Origin: Marsupella aquatica
Taxonomy: Eukaryota; Marchantiophyta
Direction: 5' to 3'
Length of the DNA stretch: 64,000 bases
NCBI GenBank assembly: GCA_973895155.1
Contig: OZ316899.1
Coordinates: 12,462,001-12,526,000 of the forward strand
Below, piece by piece: positions 34,961 to 44,300 of the stretch; position 1 is the stretch's first letter; each line of letters opens with the position of its first letter. The position numbers and the translations under genes are program-made. The notes beneath the pieces are model-generated. The model was given only the letters and a program-made list of their open reading frames with translations. It did not search any database and was not told where the DNA came from.

Positions 34961-35619
34961 ATCAATCTGACTAAGAAAGCTATCAAAGCCACTTCAAGTC
35001 TAAACTCCATCAGAGAGAAGAGCTGAGGAGGAGTTGCGCAGACCTGGATGCCCAAGTGAAGATATGAAACTAAAACAACAATGATGTCCGTAGAGTACCT
35101 CTTATACTCGTGGGTTGGTATGTTCTGCCCTGAATGTGCGATCCGATAAGGTTGAGACAACACCGAGTATCGCGGTTAGAACAATCATCCAATCCTTTTT
35201 CAATCCATTGTGTCAGACAATACAGCTAGCGTCCCACCCAAACTGATAGGACCAGATCCCTTCTTGGTCTCTATCCGTATAGAGATGATCCGTACAGAGA
35301 TGATCCGTACAGAGATGATCCGTGCAGCGATCATCCGTACGCAAACAAGCCTTTCAGGAGGGGGTAAAGGGAGGATGAGGTCTTCCACAGACCTCATTGT
35401 TGTTTTCTCTCTGTCGCTCCTCACTCTCGCTCCTCCCTCTCGCTCCTCGCTCTCGCTCTAGCTCCTCATTCTCGCTCCTCGCTCTCGCTCTTGGCTGGCT
35501 GCCGCTGATATCCCTTGCCCTTGCCCTAATTGCCTTCTTGCCCTAATCTGCTGCAACGCCCTAGATCTTGCCCATCTTGACGTGTCCTCAGTATATCCTG
35601 CCACGTGTCACTCCTAAAA
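34961..35619. promoter_or_regulatory. Shared region between divergent transposon genes
   Basis: About 660 bp between the two divergent genes. It includes four near-copies of AGAGATGATCCGTAC (35279-35342), a CTCTCGCTCCT-rich tract (35405-35490) and a CCACGTGTCA G-box 18 bp before the plus-strand ATG. No protein frame of its own is supported. Confidence 0.45.
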
Positions 35620-37273
35620 ATGGAAGTTTCCAAGAAAACCGTCATCGTCCTACTCGCCGAAGAATCTGATGACTTGGATCTCTCCTCTGTCGGTGATCTT
35701 GTGGCCCTAGCGCTTAGGGATTCCCAAGAATTTCAATCTCAAGTCCAAAGTAAGTTCCCGGAGGTTTATTCATGCATCTTAAGTTGTTGGATTCGGATGG
35801 TCCGAATCCAAGAGCGTTGTTTGGATTCGGACCATCCGAATCCAAGTGGGTTGTTTGGATTCAGATGGTCTGAATCTAAGAGGGTTGTTTAAATTCGGAC
35901 CATCCAAATCCAAGAGGGTTGTTTGGATTCGGACCATCCGAATCCAAGTGGGTTGTTTGGATTTGGATGGTCCGAATCCAAGAGCATTGTTTGGATTCGG
36001 ACCATCCGAATCCAAGTGGGTTGTTTGGATTCGGATGGTCTGAATCTAAGAGGGTTGTTTAAATTCGGACCATCCAAATCCAAGAGGGTTGTTTGGATTC
36101 GGACCATCCGAATCCAAGTGGGTTGTTTGGATTTGGATGGTCCGAATCCAAGAGCGTTGTTTGGATTCGGACCATCCGAATCCAAGTCGGTTGTTTGGAT
36201 TCGGATGGTCTGAATCTAAGAGGGTTGTTTAAATTCGGACCATCCAAATCCAAGAGGGTTGTTTGGATTCGGACCATCCGAATCCAAGTGGGTTGTTTGG
36301 ATTTGGATGGTCCGAATCCAAGTGGCTTGATTGGATTCGGATGGTCTGAATCCAAGAGGGTTGTTTGGATTCGGACCATCCGAATCCAAGTGGGTTGTTT
36401 GGATTCGGATGGTCCAAATCCAAGTGGCTTGATTGGATTCAGATGGTCCGAATCTAAGAGGGTTGTTTGGATTCGGACCATCTGAATCCAAGTGGGCTTC
36501 TTGTATTGGATTCGGATGGTCTGAATCCAAGAGCCTTCAATCTCACTTTGACAGTGATTTCTTAAAACAAATTTCATGGATTTGAAGTCTAATATGAATT
36601 TTCACTCTCCAATGCAGAGAGTGATCTGGTGAATACAACTCTCGCCATTTCAGAGGCAGACTGCGACGATGGGCTCATTTTGGAGGACCGCGATCCAGGA
36701 TTTTGGTGGGGACTTGAGTTCTCGCGAGTTAACTTCCGCCTGAATTCATTTAACATTCAGGATCCAGTGTTATGTGTCAAGATCAGGACAGGCAACAACC
36801 AAACATTGGTCATCGGACCCGTGGTCTCTGTGGGAATGATAGGAAGAGGAATGAATTCTATCATTGTAGAGGTGTCGGACACGATGAGGTGGGCAAAGTT
36901 GTAGCTCCCCACAAAGGCTTTCTCGGCCGAGTTCAATGTGGAATGGTATGCAAGTGGGGAATTAAGTGTGTTGTCGATGGGATTCTTTCCAAAATCCTAC
37001 ACAAAGGAGAAGATTATTGGAGGACTGAAGGGAATGCTTCCTTTGGACATTTTTTATGGGTTTCTTTATTTGAAACTCAACATTGTAAACAACCCATCAA
37101 AGTTCTCTCTTCCATCCACATGGACTCTTAACAATTTGCTTGAGAAAGCAGGTCTGGTGTCACCAGACTCAAATGTTTGGATCGCCAAGGCACTAGCCTT
37201 TGCACACACGCTTGACCTGGAAAAAGCAAATCTATGGGTAGAGTCTTTGGTGAAGTTGAGGAAAAGTACACAA
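35620..37273 (+). pseudogene. Second gene of the transposon locus, unknown protein, spliced, nonsense codon, cut by B
   Basis: Exon 1 runs 35620-35749 (start MEVSKKTVIVLLAEESDDL), with donor GTAAGT at 35750. The acceptor AATGCAG ends at 36617; joining 35749 to 36618 restores the frame (AAG AGT GAT). Exon 2 codes for FWWGLEFSRVNFRL and related residues, meets an in-frame TAG at 36902, then continues in the same frame (FNVEWYASGELSVL) to 37273, where the B LTR begins. I do not recognise the protein. Its position opposite the transposase, and the shared palindrome in its intron, suggest a second transposon-encoded protein. A captured or host gene is the alternative. Confidence 0.6.
35785..36540. 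repeat. Palindrome array 2 (intron of the second gene)
   Basis: About 16 copies of the same TTGGATTCGGA - TGG/CCA - inverse palindrome as array 1, spaced by AGTGGGTTGTT or AGAGGGTTGTT, in units of about 170 bp. It fills most of the 868-bp intron 35750-36617. Confidence 0.88.
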
Positions 37274-37402
37274 TGTCACTTGCCTCTCCAACGGTTAATA
37301 CGTGCAAACCGCACTTTTCTTCGCTTAAACCGTTGGTATCGTATTACGGGGTCGTGGAGGGACGCTATTTGGATTCTTTTCACACCAGGATGAGTATTTT
37401 GG

Positions 37403-37418
37403 TTTCCGCTCCCGGAAA
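37403..37418 (-). promoter_or_regulatory. LTR 3'-end hairpin, family B (also at 48152-48167)
   Basis: TTTCCG - GGAG - CGGAAA on the minus strand (6-bp stem), followed by CCAAAATACTCATCC, 129 bp before the LTR end. Confidence 0.65.
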
Positions 37419-38384
37419 TGTAGGTTTTGATCAAGTCTACCGACTACCCTCACCCCACAGCTTTTGATCAAGTCCTGCCGACTACCCCACTACACCTTCA
37501 CTCGGAGTCACCCAAAGAGTGCTGTCACCACCCCTACTCACAAGGCCGACTCAAACCAAGCAAGTTTCTTCAAATCATAGAACGGGAGAACACAATTCGG
37601 AAAGCGAAAAAGGGAGAAGGAACACACAACAAAAGCCCATCAAGTCAAATGTACAGATCCATATCTCTTGGGAAAAACGATACACATTGCATGAGTAACC
37701 CGGCCTCCTGCCGTCTACTCAACTCCTGCCTCTCCGGACAATGAGTATGGCTCCCCCTCACTACTCTGAACACGCTTTCAAACTCCTCAGGCTCCACTCT
37801 ATCCCTCCTTGCTAACTTCACACTGAGTCCCCCTAACTACTTCGGGGCTATCCCCCTAAATACTGAAAAATCACACCAAAGCACCCCTCACAGGGTCACA
37901 ACGGTGGCGGCTACCCTAGCGGCGCCGCTAAAACCTTGCACTAAGAGAAATCCTTAAACTGAAGAGGAGCATGCGGCACACACATGCTGCTAAAACCCTA
38001 AACCCAAAACAAGGGGGCCGACGGTGCCTTCGACGGCGCCCCAACAGTACACGTGAACCCTGAAAGTGAGAGGCACCCCAAAATGGCCGAAACTAGGTGC
38101 CCTTCCAAGTGCACACCTGAGCTCACCCCTGGATAGCTCTTCTTTTCCTGCTTCCGAATCACTAAGTCGCTCCCTCAACGGACTTCAGACGCCTGAGTTA
38201 TGGCCGTTTCCGTACCGCAAAAACATAAGTTCTCCAGGCCATAACTTGCTCATCCTGGCTCCGTTTGAGGAGCGCCGCCTCTTGTTGGAATCAGCTCCGC
38301 GAGCTCATCCCAACAAGCCCATGAGTGACCCCCCACTAAAATGTTGGAAATCTGGAGGCCGTACACCCACGTCCGTACGCCTAT

Positions 38385-40241
38385 CTAATCCTCCTCTTCT
38401 TCTTCGCTCTCGGTGCCCGGACTTGTGCCCCGTGAGTGGTCCTCCTCCTCATCACTCACGGGAGTGAGTGCCACCGTACTTTTCTTCTTCTTCGACGGAG
38501 TACTCTTAGTGCTGCTGCTCCCGCGCTTCCTCAAAGCAGCCAAGGCCTGCCACGCCTTGATGTACCCCTCACCAATTGTGTCCTTCCAGAGGGTAGCCTC
38601 TTCTCCGGACCGCAACTCCAACGGTAGAACTTGCCCCGTGGCCATGGGAGTCCCGGGGGTGACAGACCTGGGTGGCATCCCCGTACTGACCTGAGCCTCC
38701 CGTAACGATTTCCGTACCTCCCGGAGCTTCTTCTCCAAGCTCTTACTCTTCTCCTGACTCTTCTTGGCTCCATCCAACAAGGGTCCATACTTCCCACTAA
38801 CCTCCTTCACCACCATCTCGATAGCTTGGGAGATCACATCCGGGGAAAGTGTGGAGCCAGGTGTGCCGGGACTCTTCCGTTTCCCTAGACTCAGGGCCTC
38901 ACTTCTCTTCGCTCGTGTCTCAAAGGCTGCCACCTGACTCCGTAGTGCTCCCACCTGGTTCCTCCACTCCATCACTTCTCCAGAATTTTGCTTCTCTTTG
39001 GCCAATGCTTGCCTCAACGCTCCTACTTCTTCTGCTTCCTTGGCCTTGGTGGACAAAGCTCCCTTCAAGTTGGTGATCTCTACGTGAGCTGCATTGATGT
39101 GCCTGACCTTCTCATGAATGGTCTGCTCCTTGGTCTTGATCACCTCCTTCAGTGACAGGATGCTCTGCTCTAACGTCTCTACTTTGACTGTGGCGTGCTT
39201 GAGAGACTCCCTCAATGCGTGGACTAGCTTGAGTCCCTCGTGGACTCCCTCTCTGAAATCCCGTAGCTCTGCCAAGTAAACATCCGGAATGTTGTATTCC
39301 AGAGGCTGTTTCGGATCTCCCACGAGTGATTCAAGCCACTCCAATGTGCAATCATCCTCCTGGTTCTCTTCTTCTCTATTATCCTCCCCACCAGCAGACA
39401 ATGATTCCTCCGTGAGCTTCCCTAAAACGGTAGTGGCAATACTCCGGATCTCCGTGGTGAGAGATGATCCCGTGTCTTCATGCCCCGGAGAACCAATCAA
39501 CCCTTCTGCCCTGGCCAATACAAATGACCCCATCAAATGTACAGCCCCACCTGGTTTCACACTCCCGGGCTCAGCGGCCAATAGCTTCTTCAATCCGTAG
39601 CACCACCATCCGTACACATGGGCTGGGTAGTTCTTGATGTCCATAGCTACCACGAAATGCTCCTCATTCAGCACTCCGGATTGCACGTTGCCAAGAACCC
39701 GTTGATGCACCTTGGCCAGGAAGCCCTTATACTCAACATCCTTGACAGCAGAAAGAGGGATGGCGGTGGTGGAGGTAGGATTGGTCACCCAAGTGGCCAC
39801 CATTTTCAACGTGAGTTCTCCCCTGATATTCGGAGGTGTGAATGAGAATTTCTGATTCTCAAGAAACAATAGCTTAGCCAACTCCACATGGGGCACTACA
39901 CGTTTGAGACATTCAAAGTAGATTCCCTCCGTTCGGAACTCCATCCCGGCCTCAATGTCCCAGCTCTTCCCTGAAGGGATGGTAATCTCCACCTTCATGA
40001 ATTCTGTAAGCCCGGTGGCTTGGAAAATGTTCCGACAATCCTCCATCACCTTGGTGGAGGTCTTGGGATAAATTCGACGAAAAATCTTCCTACCCACCGG
40101 TGAGGAACCCGCTGCCAATCCCGTGCTCATCATAACTTCTCTCTCTTCCCTTTCCCGTGTAATCCGAGTCTCCACGTAGTCACGGTAAGCAGCCTTGTAT
40201 CTCCGAATGCGTGACGCACTAAACTCTGGTTGATCTAGCAT
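38385..40241 (-). CDS. Family B LTR-encoded protein, 618 codons (3' LTR copy)
   Basis: Complete frame from ATG 40241. N-terminal region (1-250): basic start, then an alpha/beta-like region with KVMEDCRNIFQATGLTEFMK and YGWWCYGLKKLLAAEPGS. Acidic linker near 285-300 (NREEENQEDDC). Coiled coil about 335-450 and again 505-540 (EKSKSLEKKLREVRKSLREA). The C-terminal region has GEEATLWKDTIGEGYIKAWQ, then a basic patch KKKKS and an acidic tail ESEEEEED. There is no zinc knuckle, protease or polymerase motif. It lies wholly inside the LTR and in the sense of gag-pol. One residue (Pro for Arg, near 175) differs from the other copy. Role unknown; the charge pattern suggests a nuclear, DNA- or chromatin-associated protein, which is inference. 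Confidence 0.8.
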   Translation of the reverse strand: MLDQPEFSASRIRRYKAAYRDYVETRITREREEREVMMSTGLAAGSSPVGRKIFRRIYPKTSTKVMEDCRNIFQATGLTEFMKVEITIPSGKSWDIEAGMEFRTEGIYFECLKRVVPHVELAKLLFLENQKFSFTPPNIRGELTLKMVATWVTNPTSTTAIPLSAVKDVEYKGFLAKVHQRVLGNVQSGVLNEEHFVVAMDIKNYPAHVYGWWCYGLKKLLAAEPGSVKPGGAVHLMGSFVLARAEGLIGSPGHEDTGSSLTTEIRSIATTVLGKLTEESLSAGGEDNREEENQEDDCTLEWLESLVGDPKQPLEYNIPDVYLAELRDFREGVHEGLKLVHALRESLKHATVKVETLEQSILSLKEVIKTKEQTIHEKVRHINAAHVEITNLKGALSTKAKEAEEVGALRQALAKEKQNSGEVMEWRNQVGALRSQVAAFETRAKRSEALSLGKRKSPGTPGSTLSPDVISQAIEMVVKEVSGKYGPLLDGAKKSQEKSKSLEKKLREVRKSLREAQVSTGMPPRSVTPGTPMATGQVLPLELRSGEEATLWKDTIGEGYIKAWQALAALRKRGSSSTKSTPSKKKKSTVALTPVSDEEEDHSRGTSPGTESEEEEED

Positions 40242-40673
40242 CCATGCATCCCGAAATCAATTTCTCAATCACCAATCCCGTCACCCGTGGCAATGTCAAT
40301 TCCCTGGCCCGAAACAGCCCCCGTAGCCCGATCACTTAAATTCTCTCAATTTCCCGTCACTACTCCGTGCGGCCGCCACTAATGCCTGGAAGAATGACGC
40401 CAGCAAGCCCCACTAATCCACCATGAAAGAGAGAGCTTCAAAAATAATTAGAATCTGGAGAGAGCTTCCGGCAAGAGAGAGAAGAACCCCGTTTTTGCTT
40501 TCGGCAATGAGAGGGTCGTGCAAAAGGAAGAGGGAAAGAAAAAGGAAGGAAAAAAAAAAAAAAATAGAACCGAAAAAACTCCTGGCGCCTTCGCCATGCG
40601 CCCCGGCCCATTTCTCGGGCCTTACCCTTGCGTCCTCCTGCGCGCGGCCCTATGCAGGGCGCGCGGCCATTCC

Positions 40674-41043
40674 TCCCGGCTCGCGGGAGGCCCTTCAACT
40701 CCCCCCCGCTCGCGTGATCCTCCCAGCTCGCGGGAGGCCCTTTAACTCCCCCCCGCTCGCGTGATCCTCCCAGCTCGCGGGAGGCCCTTTAACTCCCCCC
40801 CGCTCGCGTGATCCTCCCAGCTCGCGGGAGGCCCTTTAACTCCCCCCCGCTCGCGTGATCCTCCCAGCTCGCGGGAGGCCCTTTAACTCCCCCCCCCCGC
40901 TCGCTTGCGCTCCTTCAGCTCGCGGAGCCTCATTAATTGCCCGGGCACGCAGCCCTATGGGCTCGCGAGGCAGCCCCTTCAGCTCGCGGAGCCCCATTAA
41001 TCGCCCGGGCACGCAGCCCTATGGGCTCGCGAGGCAGCCCCTC
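40674..41043. repeat. GC-rich tandem repeats in the B LTR leader (3' LTR)
   Basis: Four to five units of about 47 bp built on GCTCGCGTGATCCTCCCAGC and GGGAGGCCCTTTAACTCCC, followed by two 61-bp units around GCCCGGGCACGCAGCCC. They sit between the TATA-like site and the LTR-encoded ATG, so would be in the 5' leader. A run of 10 C here is 11 C in the other LTR. Confidence 0.85.
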
Positions 41044-41368
41044 TTTCTCTCGGACGGCCACTAATGGGACTCGCCCTCCTGAGGAGGGATTTATTTAAAA
41101 AAAAACCCCCCCCTCTCCTGACTTTGCAATGGGGGTCTCAACAATAGCTCTTGAAGCAAAACGGTAAGTCCTATGGGGCTGGTCCTGGCTAGTTTCAAGG
41201 TCCCAAAATATTTGCCCACTTAGGTCGCCGCAAATCTTAGAACTATTATGAGAGAAAGAATATAAAGTCACCTGGGGCATCATCAACCTATAATGACGGA
41301 ATTAACTAAAAATTAAAAAATGGCTTATTTACATTGACTATTAACAAGGTATCGGCCTTTGCAACCAG

Positions 41369-44300
41369 TTATGTGTGACTTCCCGTGACGGGGTACCCGT
41401 CACATAGCTCCTCTCTTAATTGCGAAGCGCCCCCGCGAGCACCATACTCTTCCTCCGTGTAGTACTTCTTTAGGCGCTCTTGATTGATCCGTGTGTTGAG
41501 TAGTTGCCCCTCCAATGTCTTGAGTTGAACCGAGCCGTTGGAGTAGACGGCATCCACTACGTAGGGTCCCATCCACCGTGTATGCAACTTCCCGGGGAAA
41601 TGCATGAAGCGGCTATCGTAGAGGAGCACCAAATCTCCCTCCTCAATGGACACACGACGGAGACGGGAATCGTAATGTGACTTGCGTTTGCCTTGCTCCT
41701 GCTCCGTATGTGTCAAAGCCTCTTCTCGTGTCTCCGTGAGTTGCTCCAACTGTTGGATCCGTGAAGCGACACTTTCTTCTGCCCCTTCCCTTTCCCGTGT
41801 TAGGATTCGAATGGTTGGAACCTCAAATTCCACCGGCACAAGAGAGTGTTGTCCAAACACAAGGAAATAGGGGCTGTGGCCCGTGGTAGTCTTGTGAGCC
41901 AGGTTGTAAGCGTAAGTGGCAGCCAACAACTTCAAATCCCAATCGGTCTTGTGAGCGGATACCGTTTTGTTGAGGATCTTGCCCATGATCCCGTTGGCTC
42001 TCTCAGTGAGCCCGTTGGCTCGAGGGTGGTACGGAGTGGTCTTCCTATGTGAGATCAAGTAGTTCTCCGTCAAACGTTCAATCGTATGATTGAGGAAGTG
42101 AGTACCCCTGTCACTTACCAACTCCAATGGTGGACCAAATCGTGTAAAAATCTGCTCATACAAAAAACGTGCCGTGGTGTTGGCATCATCCTTGGCAGTA
42201 GCTCGGGCCTCCACCCACTTGGTGGCATAGTCCGTTGCAAGAATGATGTAGCGCTTCCTCCCTCTTCGTGTGATGGGAGTGAAAGGGCCAATGAAGTCCA
42301 CCCCCCACTTCTCAAAGGGTGCAAGAGGAAGTATGGGCACCAATGGGTGTCGTGAGGAGGGCCCTGGTTTGCCTTGACGCTGGCACGGATCACATCGCTG
42401 GATGTACCGGTGTACATCCCGAAAGAGAGTTGGCCACCAATATCCAGCATCTAGTATTTTCCTTGCGGTGGTCTCCCGTGCAAAGTGGCCACCAGCTTCC
42501 TCCTCATGTAATGCTGCCATGACTGTACGTATCTCCGCTTCCTCCAAACAACGACGAAGTCGGCCATCCATGCCGTACTTGTGAAGTACTCCCTTCACAA
42601 GCAAGTAGGGACCTGTCTTACGCAAAAACACTGCTGCTCTCTCCGGGCCCAAACGTGAGGGAACTCTAGCCGTGCGGAGAAATTCCAAAATTTCTCCATA
42701 CCAAGTAGTGGCCTCTGTATTCACGCTGAACACTTCCTCATCCGGGAACCGATCATCAATCTCCTGGGAGTCAGATGCTCCCTCAATACGGGAGAAGAAG
42801 TCTGCATTGCTATGACTCTTCCCCGATCTTACTCTCACCTCATAGTTGAACTCTTGTAGCAACAAAACCCAACGTGCAATTCTCCCGGACAGATCTGGCT
42901 TGTTGACCATGTATTTCAAGCTGTTGTGATCCGTGTGGAACACAACCTTGTACCCCAACAAATAATGACGATACTTCTTACAAGCGTAGATGATACCAAG
43001 TGCCTCCCTATCGGTGGGTGAGTAGTTTTTCTCTGCCGGGGCCAACTGCCTACTGGCAAAGTAGATGGGATGGTCTCTTCCATCATCATCTAACTGACTC
43101 AAAACGGCACCGATGCAAAATCCTGATACGTCTACGTAAACATGGAATTCCTTATTCCAATTGGGCGTAATGAGCACGGGGGCCTCTAGCAATCGTTTCT
43201 TCAATTCATCAAAAGCAGCCTGACGGGAAGGAGTAGGTTCAAACTCACTTCCTTTTTTCAACATGGAAGTGAGTGGCATGGCTACCTTGGCAAAGTCTTT
43301 GATGAAGCGTCGGTAGTAGCCAACACACCCCAAGAACCCTCTCACTTCCTTCACATTCTTGGGAAATGAGACTGCTACCCACACGGCGACCTTCTCACGA
43401 TCAACTTCAATCCCTCGTGCAGACACTTTGTGGCCCAATAGGATTCCCTCCTCAATTCCAAAGAAACATTTCTCCGGATGCAGCTTCAGGCAAGTCTCCC
43501 GGCACCGCTGAAAAGTCAACCGTAAGTGTTCCGGATGCTTGACTCGTTTGCCGTAGACAGCAAAGTCATCAATAAAGATCTCCAAGAACCTGCGTAAAAA
43601 GTCATGAAATATATTCATCATGAGCCGTTGGAACATGCCAGGGGCATTGCACAACCCAAAAGGCATTCTCCGGAATGCAAAAATCCCCCACTCTGTTGTG
43701 AAAGCCGTCTTGAGTTGGTCCTCCTCCCGTATCCAGATTTGGTTGTACCCAGAGTAGCCATCCAAGAAGCTGTATATCTCCCAACCTGCTACCATGTCCA
43801 ACACGATATCCGTGAACGGTAGCGGGTAGTGATCCTTCTTGGTCGCATCATTCAACTTTCGAAAATCTTGGCACACCCGTATTTTCACCTTCCCGTCTGG
43901 CCCCTTTTTCTTGGGCACGATTACGATGGGTGACACCCACTCACTATGCATGACCGGATAAATGAATCCTGCATCCAACAAACGGTCAATCTCCTCCTTC
44001 ACCATGAGTGAGTATTTGGGGTTGAGGCGGTATTGGCGTTGCCTCACAGGTCGTGCTCCTGACATCAGGTCAATGCTGTGCTCACCAAACTCAGGTGGCA
44101 CTCCTTTCAAATCTTGGTGGCTCCACGCAAATACGTCTTGGTACTCTTTCAACAATTCCTGAATCGTGCGTTGCTCCGTAGCATCCAACTTACTACCAAT
44201 GTTGAGTGTCTTGCCCTCACCCACTTCCACCTTTGTGTACTGCTCCGGCCTGATCACGTCCAACTTGTTGCGTGTCTCCTCATCAAAGGTTTCTTCCAAC

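Larger units (their letters stand above)
37274..41404 (-). mobile_element. Family B retrotransposon, 3' LTR (4131 bp)
   Basis: Read on the minus strand it starts TGTGACGGGTACCCCGTCAC (stem GTGACGGG - TAC - CCCGTCAC) at 41404 and ends GGCAAGTGACA at 37274. I found two substitutions and one C-run length change against the other LTR (48023-52154), so the insertion is very young. The flank outside is CACAA. Contents in transcription order: TATA-like TTTAAATAAATC near 41097, GC-rich tandem repeats, the 618-codon ORF, then about 1.1 kb without a gene (37274-38384) that includes a telobox (AAACCCTAAACCC, 37994-38006) and the hairpin at 37403-37418. Confidence 0.93.

Noticed and set aside
33530-36540. 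CRISPR-like array
   Set aside because: Units are palindromes with no unique spacers of constant length, higher-order repeats are present, and the context is a plant transposon.
35779-36577. Similar repetitive frames on both strands in array 2
   Set aside because: Same reason; the region lies between a matching splice donor and acceptor.
38066-38467. Plus-strand ORFs inside the B LTRs (such as 133 and 113 codons, duplicated at 48815)
   Set aside because: They overlap the 618-codon frame antisense or GC-rich leader repeats, with no domain or conservation in B2 beyond what LTR identity gives.
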